A stretch of DNA of 64,000 nucleotides from an uncultured Gammaproteobacteria bacterium (lineage in GTDB: Bacteria > Pseudomonadota > Gammaproteobacteria > Arenicellales > JAANXG01): assembly GCA_947259175.1 (NCBI GenBank), contig CAMYKW010000008.1, positions 21,139 through 85,138 on the forward strand, written 5' to 3'. Below are positions 1 to 9,187 of this stretch, piece after piece; within the stretch, counting starts at the first letter, position 1; each line of letters starts with the position of its first letter. Below the pieces are notes generated by a model. It searched no databases and was not told the DNA's origin. It was given only the letters and a program-made list of their open reading frames with translations. A program made the translations under genes and the position numbers.

Positions 1-1635
1 CCCATAGGCCATGACCCACCGGTTCCAGGCGGTGTTCGCGGCGTCCCAATACATTCCCAGGCGGGACCATTGGCGCGCCAGCCAGCGACCCTCGAGCAGC
101 GCGCGTATGGTGGCCGCCTCGAGCTCGCCCGGCAGTGCGCCTTGCGCGAGCAGCGCCTGCAACGCGGTCATGCCCAGCTCAATGCGCTCCGGCGCCACCG
201 CGGCCGTGGGGTCGACGCGTATCCAGCCGCGCCCATCGCGCCAAACCTCCGTCCACGCGTGTGCGTCCGTCTGGCGGACCACCAGGTAGTCACCGGCGTC
301 ATTCCAAACGCCGCCCTGGTAGCCCACCACCAGGCGGCTGGGGATGCCGGTGTGGCGCATCAGCATCGCGAACGCGGTGGCGTAATGTTCGCAGTATCCA
401 CGACGGGTCCCGAACATGAATGCGTCCAGGGTGTCATCGGCCAACAGCGGCGGCGAGAGTGTGTAATGAAAATCCTGCTCATTAAAAAAACGCAGCGCCG
501 CGTCCACCGGATCGGAACCGCGCCGCCATTCGTCGACCAGTTCCTGGATCCGCGCGCTCGCCGGCCGCGGGGCGCGCAGGTGGAACTCACGAGCTGCGGG
601 TGTCAGCTCCGAGATGTCGTGCGCCGGATATGAGCGCATTGCATAGTGGATCCGCTGTTCCACCCGCTTCTTCGCCTCGAGTACAAATCCCGGGTGCGCA
701 ATGGCGGTCGCCGGGACCATGGCCGGTAGGTCCAGGGCCACCAGCCAATGGTGGCCGGTGGCCTCGTAGTCGACGGTGTAGCTAACCGGCGGCCCGTCGC
801 CGCGAAAACGCCACGCCTCAGTGTTGACCGCGATCCTATCGGCGCCCGAACGGGACCAGGCAGTACCGTCGGTGTGGCTCAACACCAATGATCGCCAATA
901 CAATTGATGCGCCGGCGGCGCCGGTCCGGTGAAATGCACGCGGAACGCCACTGCATCGTCGCTGGACAAGGCATTGAACGATCCCGGGACCACGGTGTCG
1001 CTCAAGCCGGTACGCGCCGCGAACGCGTCCCCCGGCAGCCCCCACAGGCTGCCCTGGATGCGGGGAAACAACAGATACAGCAACAGCATGATGGGGATCG
1101 CGCGCCACAAGATCGCCAGCGTCAACCGCACCCCTTCTGACGCGGGAAATGTGTTGGGCAGACTGAGCCGCACCAGTGCAGCGGTTGTGACCACCGCGAC
1201 GATCATCGCCAGCGCGGCGGTAATCAGGGACTGGGAGAACAGGAATGCCCCCAGGGTAAGGAAATAAAGCAGAAAGACGGAGACAAAATAGTCGCGCAAC
1301 GAACGGATTTCCAGAATCTTCAAACCGACCAACAGGGCCAACAGGCTGATGCCCGCCTCGCGCCCCAACAAGGTCCCGTACGTGTTGATCACCGCCACCA
1401 GCGCCGCAATCAGCAGGCCCCAGCGCAGCAGTCGTCCCGGCGACCGCCAACTGTAGTTTTCCACCAGGTAGCGCCACGCAAGCATGCCGCACACGCCGAG
1501 GCTCAACCACAACGGCTGTCGGTGTATGTGCAGCGCCAGGGCCGCCACCGCACTCAACAGCAAGCCGTTCGCCGCGTGGCGATCCGGCGCCCGATCCGGG
1601 GGGCGGTAGGTGCGTAATCTAAACCACCGCGTCAC
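1..1635 (-). CDS. TgpA-like membrane transglutaminase (DUF3488 + transglutaminase core), 3' end cut by window
   Basis: The frame runs from a GTG at 1635 to the window edge without a stop (545 codons seen; family members are usually about 650-670 residues, so the C-terminal membrane segment is missing). The N-terminal half holds several hydrophobic helices, including one ending YLLFPRIQG, typical of DUF3488. The second half carries a transglutaminase core: RRGYCEHYATAFAML with the nucleophile near Cys415, then TDAHAWTEVW (His) and WIRVDPTAA (Asp), so the Cys-His-Asp triad is intact. A GAGGAGAGGGGA purine tract precedes the GTG. Family knowledge: TgpA of Pseudomonas is a periplasm-facing transglutaminase needed for viability and linked to the envelope. 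It is the last gene of a moxR-DUF58-tgpA set, here 184 bp after the DUF58 gene. The family call is sure; the start is fairly sure. Confidence 0.88.
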   Translation of the reverse strand, partial: MTRWFRLRTYRPPDRAPDRHAANGLLLSAVAALALHIHRQPLWLSLGVCGMLAWRYLVENYSWRSPGRLLRWGLLIAALVAVINTYGTLLGREAGISLLALLVGLKILEIRSLRDYFVSVFLLYFLTLGAFLFSQSLITAALAMIVAVVTTAALVRLSLPNTFPASEGVRLTLAILWRAIPIMLLLYLLFPRIQGSLWGLPGDAFAARTGLSDTVVPGSFNALSSDDAVAFRVHFTGPAPPAHQLYWRSLVLSHTDGTAWSRSGADRIAVNTEAWRFRGDGPPVSYTVDYEATGHHWLVALDLPAMVPATAIAHPGFVLEAKKRVEQRIHYAMRSYPAHDISELTPAAREFHLRAPRPASARIQELVDEWRRGSDPVDAALRFFNEQDFHYTLSPPLLADDTLDAFMFGTRRGYCEHYATAFAMLMRHTGIPSRLVVGYQGGVWNDAGDYLVVRQTDAHAWTEVWRDGRGWIRVDPTAAVAPERIELGMTALQALLAQGALPGELEAATIRALLEGRWLARQWSRLGMYWDAANTAWNRWVMAYG

Positions 1636-1697
1636 TCCCCTCTCCTCGTAACGGGGAGCTTAACAAGTCGCCCTGGACCAGCCAGAGCCCGGATAGT

Positions 1698-1798
1698 CCA
1701 GCTACTATTCACAGCACGCTTTAGTGGAACTCGCAACGCCATTTCCATGAATAGTCATCCTAAATTGGTTTTAATCTCTTGCCGGGAATAGTAGCCGG
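1698..1798. repeat. Inverted repeat in the gap between the DUF58 and transglutaminase genes
   Basis: CCAGCTACTATTC at 1698-1710 is matched by the complement of 1786-1798 (12 of 13 positions) across about 75 bases. A further GAATAGT lies between the arms at 1749-1755. It sits in an unusually wide gap for this operon type. It could be a regulator-binding region or a stem in the mRNA leader of the transglutaminase gene. The role is not known. Confidence 0.4.
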
Positions 1799-1819
1799 GC
1801 GATTGGTGCCATATGCGGG

Positions 1820-2746
1820 TTACTCATAGCCCGGGTCCCACAGGGCAAGGGAACGCAGGCAACGATGCAGGTGCCGCCCGCCGGAATCCGGCTCGATTTC
1901 CAGGTCCGGCAAACGCAGTCCGTAACGTAAGCCCGCCCGTTCGGCGTCCAGCACCCAACGGCAAATCACGCCGAGGCGTTCGTCCATGCGACCGCCGTGG
2001 GTCGCAGCCCAATCCAGCCACAGCTCTCCCCCGGTAGAATCGCCGAAGCGCTTCGTCAACCAACCGGCGCCACGAGCGGCGGCCTTCCAGTGCACATGTC
2101 GCGGAGGATCCGCGGGCTGGTATGTGCGCAGACCCACGAAGTCATCGCCATCCAAGCTCTGCCCGCGGTGGTGACGCTGGGAGGCGGCCGGTTCGTGGGG
2201 CCAGGGCAGCCGCGGGCCGGGGGCGGGGTACACCAGACAGCGGCTTGCGGGGCGCATGGGTTTCGCCCAGGTGTAAAGCAGGCCGAACGGAAAGGTGCTG
2301 GATACCGAAAATACCGGGCACTGCAAGTACCCGCGACGCTCTGCCGCCACCGTCAACGCCAACGGGCGCGAGCTTTGCGGTGCGAAGTCGAGACACCGTG
2401 ATTGGGTGTCGGACAGCACCCATACCCCGGGGCGCCGGGTATCGGAAGCGTTGTGGATGTGAATCGGAAACTGCGCCGATTGACCGGCGAATACCGGCTC
2501 GGCATCCTTGACCGTCACGCGCAAACCGGAGACGTTGCGTTGAGTGTAAAGCATCGACACCAGGCCCACGGCTGCAAGCGTGAATGTAAACCCATAGGCG
2601 AGACCGTTGTTGTAATTGACCGCAGCCAGCAGCATAACCAGGAGCAACAACGCGAAGTACAGCCCGTTACGGGTCGGCAGCATGTACAGACGCCGCCGGC
2701 CGAGCACGTGTACGTCGGCCGCGGGACCCACAGGGGCGGTATCCAC
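1820..2746 (-). CDS. DUF58 domain protein
   Basis: 308 residues from a GTG at 2746, 15 bases after the moxR stop; an internal ATG (residue 22, MLPTRNGLYF) is an alternative start because family members usually begin close to that motif. Two hydrophobic helices lie at about residues 27-70. The DUF58 signature is clear in the second half (about residues 205-225): YQPADPPRHVHWKAAAR, the conserved D-x-x-x-H-W-K-x-x-A-R block. DUF58 proteins have a von Willebrand A-like fold and are encoded beside MoxR ATPases, which are thought to act as chaperones or activators for them. Their precise role here is unknown; the neighbouring transglutaminase suggests envelope maintenance. Confidence 0.88.
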   Translation of the reverse strand: MDTAPVGPAADVHVLGRRRLYMLPTRNGLYFALLLLVMLLAAVNYNNGLAYGFTFTLAAVGLVSMLYTQRNVSGLRVTVKDAEPVFAGQSAQFPIHIHNASDTRRPGVWVLSDTQSRCLDFAPQSSRPLALTVAAERRGYLQCPVFSVSSTFPFGLLYTWAKPMRPASRCLVYPAPGPRLPWPHEPAASQRHHRGQSLDGDDFVGLRTYQPADPPRHVHWKAAARGAGWLTKRFGDSTGGELWLDWAATHGGRMDERLGVICRWVLDAERAGLRYGLRLPDLEIEPDSGGRHLHRCLRSLALWDPGYE

Positions 2747-2761
2747 AGCGCGCTATCCCGT

Positions 2762-3721
2762 CTAAGGAATGGCGACCAAACGCAGCAGGCGTTCGACCAT
2801 CGCGTTGCCGTCCTCGGCATCGTCGCTGGCGGCCTGCAGGCGATGACCGAATACCGCAGGGGCGACCGCTTGCACATCCTCGGGGAGTACCAGTTCGCGC
2901 GAGGACAACAGCGCCCATGCCTTGGCGGCGCGGACCAGTGACAGGCCGGCGCGGGGCGAAAGTCCGTGCAACAGCCAACCGGCCTCACGGGTCGCACTGA
3001 GCAAGGCCTGCACGTAATCCAGCAGCGCGTCGCTGCACGCCACGCGATCGACGCTGCGTTGCAGGGCGGTGAATCGCGCGGCATCGGTGCTGGGTGGCAG
3101 CGCTTCGAGCATCATCCGCCGGTCGCTGGAGCGCAGTAACTTGCGTTCCGCTTCCTGATTGGGAAATCCAATGTCGAGGCGCATCAGGAATCGGTCCAGC
3201 TGTGACTCCGGCAGCGGAAATGTTCCGATCTGGTGGCGCGGATTCTGCGTGGCGATGACGAAAAACGGTTGCGGCAACGCATGGGTCTCCCCCTCCGCCG
3301 TCACCTGGTGCTCCTCCATCGCCTCCAGCAACGCGCTTTGGGCCTTCGGCGTCGCGCGATTGATCTCGTCTGCCAGCACCACGGAGGCGAATATGGGTCC
3401 CGGGTGAAAGCGGAACGCCTGCCTGTCGGTGTCGTACACCGACACCCCGAGGATGTCCGCCGGCAATAGATCACTGGTGAATTGGATACGGCTGAATTGC
3501 AGGCCCAGCACCTTGGCCAGCGCATGGGCCAAGGTAGTCTTGCCGACTCCCGGGATGTCTTCGATCAGCAAATGGCCGCGAGCCAACAGGCAGCTCAGGG
3601 CCAGTCGAATTGTTTCGCCTTTTCCGAAAATGACCCGCTCCACCTCGGCGACGATCTGCTCTAATGCAGCCGCCACACCTTGGTGTGCGATCTCTACTTT
3701 TTTTAATCCGGCATCCATCAT
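2762..3721 (-). CDS. MoxR-family AAA+ ATPase
   Basis: 319 residues. Walker A is EDIPGVGKTT (residues 54-63), Walker B is VVLADEINRA (about 114-123), followed by sensor motif FFVIATQNP and the arginine-containing LPESQLDRFLMR. These are the AAA_3/MoxR hallmarks. MoxR ATPases are cytosolic chaperone-like enzymes that help maturation of partner proteins, often VWA or DUF58 proteins coded next door, as here. It is the first gene of the minus-strand trio with the DUF58 gene 15 bases downstream. ATG codons occur at 3721 and 3718; either could be used. The gene diverges from mnmG. Confidence 0.93.
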   Translation of the reverse strand: MMDAGLKKVEIAHQGVAAALEQIVAEVERVIFGKGETIRLALSCLLARGHLLIEDIPGVGKTTLAHALAKVLGLQFSRIQFTSDLLPADILGVSVYDTDRQAFRFHPGPIFASVVLADEINRATPKAQSALLEAMEEHQVTAEGETHALPQPFFVIATQNPRHQIGTFPLPESQLDRFLMRLDIGFPNQEAERKLLRSSDRRMMLEALPPSTDAARFTALQRSVDRVACSDALLDYVQALLSATREAGWLLHGLSPRAGLSLVRAAKAWALLSSRELVLPEDVQAVAPAVFGHRLQAASDDAEDGNAMVERLLRLVAIP

Positions 3722-3877
3722 TCATGTCGACCGCAGCGTCACCCGCGGCTATTAGCAGATAAGTGTAGACCGAAATGGCGGCTGGTCCGAAACTTCTTGG
3801 CCGATTTCACGCCGCCACATCCTCGACAGGTCGCGGGACACCGCCCGGGATGCCCGCGGTGACCGGCGCTTTTGCGC

Positions 3878-3905
3878 TTGCAATGCCCCGGCCAGGCTTT
3901 ATGAT
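3878..3905 (+). promoter_or_regulatory. Candidate sigma70 promoter for mnmG
   Basis: TTGCAA at 3878-3883 and TATGAT at 3900-3905 are separated by 16 bases and lie about 30 bases ahead of the mnmG ATG. The match is good in both boxes, but only by eye. Confidence 0.5.
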
Positions 3906-3937
3906 TCGGCAACTCACACAACACCGCGTTGGCGACC

Positions 3938-5824
3938 ATGCAATTTCCACATGAATTCGATGTTATCGTGGTGGGCGGAGGCCACGCCGGGACCGAGGCG
4001 GCGCTGGCGTCGGCGCGGATTGGCTGCCGCACATTGTTGCTGACGCACAATATCGAGACCATCGGCCAGATGTCGTGTAATCCGGCCATCGGCGGTATCG
4101 GCAAGGGGCACATCGTCAAGGAGATCGATGCCCTGGGCGGCGCCATGGCGCAAGCCATAGACCGAGCCGGCATTCAGTTCCGCACCCTCAATGCGCGCAA
4201 GGGTCCGGCGGTGCGGGCGACGCGGGCCCAGGCCGACCGGGTGTTGTACAAGCAAATGATTAGGCAGGCGCTGGAGAGCCAGCCGCGCCTCCAGTTGTTT
4301 CAACAGGCGGTGGATGACCTGGTCCTCGATCAGGGACGGATCGCCGGCGTGGTGACCCAAATGGGACTGCGCTTTGCCGCACGCGCAGTGGTGTTGACCG
4401 CCGGAACGTTTCTCGGCGGCCGCATCCATATCGGCGAGTCCAATTATGAGGGGGGACGCGCCGGTGATCCACCGGCAGTCGCACTGGCGCGGCGGCTGCG
4501 GGAGTTGCCGTTTCGCGTCGACCGATTGAAGACCGGCACGCCTCCGCGCATTGACGGCAAGACCATCGACTACGACGCGCTGGAGGAACAGCCCGGCGAT
4601 CAGCGGGTGCCGGCGTTCTCTTACCTCGGACACGCCGGTTTGCACCCACGCCAAATCAGTTGCCACATTACCACCACCAACGAGCGCACCCACGACATCA
4701 TCCGCAATGGCCTGGATCGCTCGCCGTTGTACTGTGGGGTGATCGAGGGCGTTGGGCCGCGCTATTGCCCGTCAATCGAAGACAAGGTGGTGCGATTCGC
4801 CGACAAGAACTCGCACCAGATTTTTGTCGAGCCCGAAGGCCTGAGTACCGGTGAGGTGTACCCCAACGGCATCTCCACCAGCCTGCCCTTTGATGTGCAG
4901 TGGGACCTGGTGCGCAGCATCAAGGGATTCGCGCGGGCGGCCATTACACGCCCGGGTTACGCCATCGAATACGATTTCTTCGATCCACGGGACCTGCGGC
5001 CCAGCCTGGAAACCCGTTTCGTGCCGGGATTGTTTTTCGCCGGGCAGATCAACGGCACGACCGGTTACGAAGAGGCGGCGGGCCAGGGCCTGGTGGCGGG
5101 CATCAATGCGGCGCGCCAGGTGCGGGGGGATGAGCCGTGGTGGCCGCGCCGCGACCAGGCGTACATCGGCGTGCTGATCGATGACTTGATTACCCGGGGC
5201 ACCAGCGAGCCCTATCGCATGTTCACGTCGCGGGCTGAGTACCGGCTGATGCTGCGCGAGGACAACGCGGATCTACGCCTCACCGAGACCGGCCGCGGAT
5301 TGGGCCTGGTGGACGACGCCCGCTGGCGGGTGTTCGCCGAAAAACGCGATGCTATGGATCGCGAGCGGCAGCGATTGCAGAGCACCTTTGTGCGCCCCGG
5401 CGACGTTCCCGAATCCCAGTTGATGCGAGTGTTGGGACAGCCGTTGCAGCGTGAGTGCAGCTGCCTGGAATTGCTCCGCCGCCCGGAGGTCGGTTACGAC
5501 CAGCTGATGTCGTTGCCCGGCATCGGTCCTGGGGTTTCGGACCCGAAGGTCGCTGAACAGATCGAGATTCAGGCGCGTTACGCGGGATACATCGATCGCC
5601 AGCACCAGGAAATCGAGCGCCATCGGCGCCACGAAACAGCGCGGTTGCCGTGCGACATGGACTACACTGAGGTTCGTGGCCTGTCCGCCGAGGTGCGCCA
5701 GAAATTGAGCCAGCACCGACCGGAGACCATCGGACAGGCGTCACGAATATCCGGGGTGACGCCGGCGGCGATCTCGTTGCTGCTGGTTCACCTGAAAAAG
5801 AAAGCGGTGCTGAGCGCGGCTTAA
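3938..5824 (+). CDS. mnmG: tRNA uridine-5-carboxymethylaminomethyl(34) synthesis enzyme MnmG (GidA)
   Basis: FAD-dependent subunit of the MnmE-MnmG complex that installs the (carboxymethyl)aminomethyl group on U34 of tRNAs reading two-family-box codons, in the cytosol. From the ATG at 3938 the protein is 628 residues, the usual family length, and begins [20 protein letters not shown]; the [12 protein letters not shown] dinucleotide-binding loop is at residues 12-23. A longer TTG start at 3929 is possible but less likely. Other conserved blocks seen: [55 protein letters not shown] and FTSRAEYRL. MnmE is not adjacent in this window; instead moxR diverges upstream and a Ser/Thr kinase gene follows 46 bases downstream. 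Confidence 0.97.
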   Translation: MQFPHEFDVIVVGGGHAGTEAALASARIGCRTLLLTHNIETIGQMSCNPAIGGIGKGHIVKEIDALGGAMAQAIDRAGIQFRTLNARKGPAVRATRAQADRVLYKQMIRQALESQPRLQLFQQAVDDLVLDQGRIAGVVTQMGLRFAARAVVLTAGTFLGGRIHIGESNYEGGRAGDPPAVALARRLRELPFRVDRLKTGTPPRIDGKTIDYDALEEQPGDQRVPAFSYLGHAGLHPRQISCHITTTNERTHDIIRNGLDRSPLYCGVIEGVGPRYCPSIEDKVVRFADKNSHQIFVEPEGLSTGEVYPNGISTSLPFDVQWDLVRSIKGFARAAITRPGYAIEYDFFDPRDLRPSLETRFVPGLFFAGQINGTTGYEEAAGQGLVAGINAARQVRGDEPWWPRRDQAYIGVLIDDLITRGTSEPYRMFTSRAEYRLMLREDNADLRLTETGRGLGLVDDARWRVFAEKRDAMDRERQRLQSTFVRPGDVPESQLMRVLGQPLQRECSCLELLRRPEVGYDQLMSLPGIGPGVSDPKVAEQIEIQARYAGYIDRQHQEIERHRRHETARLPCDMDYTEVRGLSAEVRQKLSQHRPETIGQASRISGVTPAAISLLLVHLKKKAVLSAA

Positions 5825-5870
5825 TTGCGCGTCGCGGGGCTCGCGCAGCAATGCGTGCGGAACATCGAGA

Positions 5871-6710
5871 ATGCTCGGGCAATACAAAATAACGAAGAAA
5901 CTTGAGACCGGTGCAACCGGCGAACTTTATTTGGCCGAAGATCCGCAAAAAGGGCAGGTAGCCATCAAGGTGTTGCAACTGGCGAGCCAGTACCCAAAAC
6001 CGGCGGAGCGGGCCGCGGCCGCAGAGCGCATCTTGCAGGCTGCGCAGGCGCTGTCGCGGTTGCGGCACCCCAACCTGGTGCGCATCTATGATGTCCGGGT
6101 GGTGGACGACGCTATCCGTATCGTGATGAATTACCTTCCGGGGCGCAATCTTTCCTATTACATCGCCAAAGAGCAGCTGAGCCTGGAGGAAGTTTTCGAA
6201 GTGACGATCAAGGCGGCCCAGGGGCTGGCCTATGCGCACCAGCACGCCGTCATTCATCGCGACGTCAAGCCCGCGAACATCATCTACAATCGCGACAGCA
6301 GGGACCTGACGGTCACCGACTTTGGCTTGTCCATGGTGGCGGGTCCAGGCAAGCGAAAGACAAAGACGTTTGCCGGCACCCCCTACTATATGGCGCCCGA
6401 GCAGATCGCCGGCAACCGGGTGGACGCACGCGCCGACATCTACGCGCTGGGGGCGACCCTGTTTCAGCTGCTGACCGGCGGCGTGCCGTTTGAGGCCGGC
6501 TCCCTCGAGGACCTCGTTCGCAAGATTGAGAAAGAGCCGCCCCCCGACATACTTGCCGTGCGACCCGGACTGGCAAGCGCGGGGGTATGCCTGCGCGCGA
6601 TCATGGACAATGTATTACAAAAGCTCCCCAAAGACCGCTATCAGTCCTGCGACGAGTTTATCGAAGACCTGGTGCCGTGCGCAGACGTGATCGTTAATAC
6701 CCTGCAATGA
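5871..6710 (+). CDS. Hanks-type serine/threonine protein kinase
   Basis: 279 residues forming little more than a kinase domain. The motifs are complete: glycine-rich loop GATGELYLAED, ATP-anchoring Lys33 in VAIKVL, catalytic loop HRDVKPANI (129-137, RD type), metal-binding DFG at 150-152, then GTPYYMAPEQ and ADIYALGATLFQLLTG. There is no transmembrane or PASTA segment, so it should be cytosolic. Its TGA overlaps the ATG of the PP2C phosphatase gene (ATGA), so the two are translationally coupled and probably act as an opposed pair. Placement between mnmG and rsmG is unusual. Substrates cannot be told from the sequence; partition or ATP synthase proteins coded downstream are possible only by position. 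Confidence 0.93.
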   Translation: MLGQYKITKKLETGATGELYLAEDPQKGQVAIKVLQLASQYPKPAERAAAAERILQAAQALSRLRHPNLVRIYDVRVVDDAIRIVMNYLPGRNLSYYIAKEQLSLEEVFEVTIKAAQGLAYAHQHAVIHRDVKPANIIYNRDSRDLTVTDFGLSMVAGPGKRKTKTFAGTPYYMAPEQIAGNRVDARADIYALGATLFQLLTGGVPFEAGSLEDLVRKIEKEPPPDILAVRPGLASAGVCLRAIMDNVLQKLPKDRYQSCDEFIEDLVPCADVIVNTLQ

Positions 6711-7537
6711 TCCTCAGAGACGCCATAAAGATCGCGGTTGCCTCGCACACCGGGAGGGTGCGCCAGCACAACGAAGACAGCACTGCCTACAATATCGACA
6801 TCGGTCTGGCGGTGCTGGCCGACGGAATGGGCGGTTATCGTGCGGGTGAAGTGGCCAGCGCGATGGCCACCACCACGATCTACCGTGAAACCCGCGCCGC
6901 CCTGGAGACCTTGGTGCGCGGTCAGACCGACCAGGCCAGCGGGTATCACTATGAGTCGCTGGTAATGCGGGACGCCATCGCCACCGCGAACGAAATCATC
7001 TTCCGGGCGGCGCGCGAAGCCCCCGAATTCAACGGGATGGGCACCACGGCGGTGGCAAGTCTGTTCTACGACAACCGGGTGACGATCGCCCATGTCGGTG
7101 ATTCTCGCGGATATCGCTGGCGAGGCGGCAAGCTGGAGCAGCTCACCCTGGATCACACGGTGGTCCAGGAATACCTCAACAGCGGTCTGTATACCCCGGA
7201 GCAAGCCCGCGCTTCGACAGACAAGAATCTGGTGACGCGCGCACTGGGAATCTCGGCAGACGTAGAGGTCGATCTCGGGGAATACAAGGTGCAGGCGCAG
7301 GACATATACCTGTTGTGTTCGGACGGACTCACCGACCTGGTCGATGATGCGGTCATTGCGGCGACGTTCGAAAAAGCCAACCAAAGTCTCAACCAAACCG
7401 CACTGCGGCTGGTGGAGCTGGCGAACCGCAAGGGCGGAACCGACAACATTTCCATTATTCTGGCGCGCATCGCGAAACCATTCGCGTCACCGAGCTCGTG
7501 GCAGACCAAGCTCGCAGACTGGTTCACCAGTACTTGA
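6707..7537 (+). CDS. PP2C-family (PPM) serine/threonine protein phosphatase
   Basis: 276 residues. All metal-binding motifs are present: RQHNEDS near the N terminus, VLADGMGG, MGTTAVASL, HVGDSRGYRW, LLCSDGLTDLVDD and GGTDNISIIL at the end. This is the bacterial Stp1/PppA type that dephosphorylates phospho-Ser/Thr using two metal ions. The ATG overlaps the stop of the kinase gene, so the two should be made together and set the phosphorylation state of shared targets. No membrane segment or extra domain is seen. Family assignment is firm; the targets are unknown. Confidence 0.94.
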   Translation: MILRDAIKIAVASHTGRVRQHNEDSTAYNIDIGLAVLADGMGGYRAGEVASAMATTTIYRETRAALETLVRGQTDQASGYHYESLVMRDAIATANEIIFRAAREAPEFNGMGTTAVASLFYDNRVTIAHVGDSRGYRWRGGKLEQLTLDHTVVQEYLNSGLYTPEQARASTDKNLVTRALGISADVEVDLGEYKVQAQDIYLLCSDGLTDLVDDAVIAATFEKANQSLNQTALRLVELANRKGGTDNISIILARIAKPFASPSSWQTKLADWFTST

Positions 7538-7983
7538 GCGTCTGAAGCCGCCCAACACCCACCGAATCGCTGCGGCGCTGGGGATCCCCCGGGTACGCGC
7601 CGTCATCAACCGATCCGTTCACGACTCCGTGCGCCCTCTCATCCGACCATAGCTGCCCGTTCGCCGCCGGGGGTTGCGCGCCGTTGTCGTGCAAGTCAGT
7701 ATCACGCTAACGCGGATATTGCCCCAAGGATAGCGGAGGCCGGCGAAGAGACCGGGTGGCTGGGCGCCGCGCAAGAGCGAAACCCATAGCCGTAGCCTTG
7801 GGTTGGGTAAAGCGCAGGCACAGGCGTACGAGACCGAGCCAGAGCCGCGAAAAGCGATGGCCGTGGTACGCAATGCAACTGACTACTTGAACAATTATCC
7901 TTTATCAATCATGTTGACAGCTCTGATTTTCGCCGCCAGGGCGCGATATTCGGGCTAAACCCAAACCCGGGAGGGGTAGACCT
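7538..7983. other. 446-base intergenic region without a supported gene
   Basis: No open frame here has homology I recognise or a plausible start. It contains a dispersed-repeat-like segment (entered separately) and, near the end, a TTGACA at 7914-7919 that lacks a matching -10 box at normal spacing. The purine tract GGGAGGGG just before 7984 is the ribosome-binding site of the DUF302 gene. Confidence 0.6.
7766..7824. repeat. Dispersed-repeat-like element with ACCCA / TGGGT motif
   Basis: The stretch contains GCGAAACCCATAGCCGTAG followed by CTTGGGTTGGGTAAAGCGCA. This arrangement (GCGAAACCCA, CCGTAG, GGTTGGGT, GCGCAG) resembles a short intergenic repeat I know from many environmental gammaproteobacteria. 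Only one copy is in the window, so its repeat nature is from memory of the motif and not shown here. Confidence 0.4.
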
Positions 7984-8439
7984 ATGCGCACAAAGCTTGT
8001 CGTGTTGTTTTCCGTGTTGTCGATCGCTACTGCGGCGGCCGCTGACAACGGTCTAATGGTTAAACCGAGCGCCTACAGTGTGGCCGAGACCCTGGATCGG
8101 CTGGAGCGGGTGCTGCAGGAAAAGGGACTGACGATTGTTGCCCGTGTCGACCACAGCGCCGGCGCCGCCAAGGCAAAACTGAACTTGCGTCCCACGCAGC
8201 TGTTGATATTCGGTAACCCCAAGATGGGCACCGCTCTAATGCAAAGCAACCAGGGGATTGGGATCGACCTGCCGATGAAGGTGCTGGCGTGGCAGGACGA
8301 CCAGGGCCGGGTTTGGATTTCGTATAACGATCCCGCCTATCTCGCCGGCCGCCATCAGGTCCAGGATCGTGGCGAGGTCATCAAAAAAATGACCGGGGCG
8401 CTGGCCAAACTGACGGATAAGGCGGTGTCCAAGCCTTGA
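7984..8439 (+). CDS. Exported DUF302 domain protein
   Basis: 151 residues starting with a Sec signal peptide (MRTKLVVLFSVLSIATAAAA, cleavage after about residue 20). The mature part is one DUF302 domain: VAETLDRLERVLQEKGLTIV near the start, then RPTQLLIFGNPKMGTALMQ, DLPMKVLAWQDDQGRVWISY and an NDPAYLAGRH block, all typical of the family. DUF302 is an uncharacterised small domain, often periplasmic and sometimes found in sulfur-oxidising bacteria. A strong GGGAGGGG ribosome-binding site supports the ATG. It is separated from both neighbours and may be independently expressed. Confidence 0.88.
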   Translation: MRTKLVVLFSVLSIATAAAADNGLMVKPSAYSVAETLDRLERVLQEKGLTIVARVDHSAGAAKAKLNLRPTQLLIFGNPKMGTALMQSNQGIGIDLPMKVLAWQDDQGRVWISYNDPAYLAGRHQVQDRGEVIKKMTGALAKLTDKAVSKP

Positions 8440-8512
8440 CCCGCCGGCTGTTGGCGTCGCTGCGGCGGTGAGTCGCGAGCGCACCACGCGCTCGTTGGGC
8501 GGTGGTCGCCAA

Positions 8513-9172
8513 ATGCGCCAGGCGCTGGACACCGGACTTGCGGCGCTGGGGTTGCAGCTGGATCAGTCGTCGCGGCAGCGGCTCATCGATTACCTCGGCC
8601 TGCTCGAGCGCTGGAATACTGTGTTCAACTTGACCGCCATTCGCGACCCGGAGGCAATGGTTCCCTGGCACCTTTTGGACAGCCTGGCGATTTCGCCTTA
8701 TGTTCTAGGTTCCCGGCTGCTGGACGTCGGTACCGGAGCGGGGCTGCCCGGGATCCCTTTGGCGATCGCTCATCCGGAGATCTCGGTTGCTCTTCTGGAC
8801 AGCCGACGCAAACGCATTCAGTTTCTAATCCAGGCGGTTGCGGCCCTCGAGCTTGGGAATGCGAGCATCGTGCACCGGCGTGCCGAGCAATACCGGCCGC
8901 AACAGAAATTTGATACGCTAGTCTCTCGCGCGTTTGGCGCACTGCCAGATTTGCTGGCGGTGGCAGGCCACCTGTGCCGTCGGGACGGCAGAATTCTGGT
9001 GCTGAAGGGCAGGCACCCGCAGGGTGAACTGGATCAGCTGCCCGGAAACAGCGCAGAAATAATAGATGTCTTACCGTTGCGAGTGCCGCTTCTCGGCGCT
9101 GCTCGTCACCTGGTGATATTACGCCCGGTGTCCACGGACGCGGACGAGTCCGGGGCAGACAGCCCACAATAA
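8513..9172 (+). CDS. rsmG: 16S rRNA (guanine(527)-N7)-methyltransferase RsmG (GidB)
   Basis: SAM-dependent enzyme that makes m7G527 in 16S rRNA. The SAM-binding block LLDVGTGAGLPGIPLAI and the following VALLDSRRKRIQFL are present, as is YLGLLERWNTVFNLTAIRDP near the N terminus. I start at the ATG 8513 (219 residues) because MRQALDTGLAALGL lines up with the N terminus of known RsmG proteins. A GTG at 8468 would add 15 Arg/Gly-rich residues; neither start has a convincing ribosome-binding site. The gene precedes parA by 15 bases, the usual rsmG-parA-parB order near bacterial origins. Confidence 0.93.
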   Translation: MRQALDTGLAALGLQLDQSSRQRLIDYLGLLERWNTVFNLTAIRDPEAMVPWHLLDSLAISPYVLGSRLLDVGTGAGLPGIPLAIAHPEISVALLDSRRKRIQFLIQAVAALELGNASIVHRRAEQYRPQQKFDTLVSRAFGALPDLLAVAGHLCRRDGRILVLKGRHPQGELDQLPGNSAEIIDVLPLRVPLLGAARHLVILRPVSTDADESGADSPQ

Positions 9173-9187
9173 GAGTGTGTGCCAACC

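Noticed and set aside
836..1510. Long alternate-frame ORF on the minus strand within the transglutaminase gene
   Set aside because: Its translation is Arg/Gly-rich without homology and is a shadow of the true frame, which encodes the transglutaminase helices.
7914..7919. TTGACA as a promoter for the DUF302 gene
   Set aside because: No acceptable -10 hexamer occurs 15-19 bases downstream.
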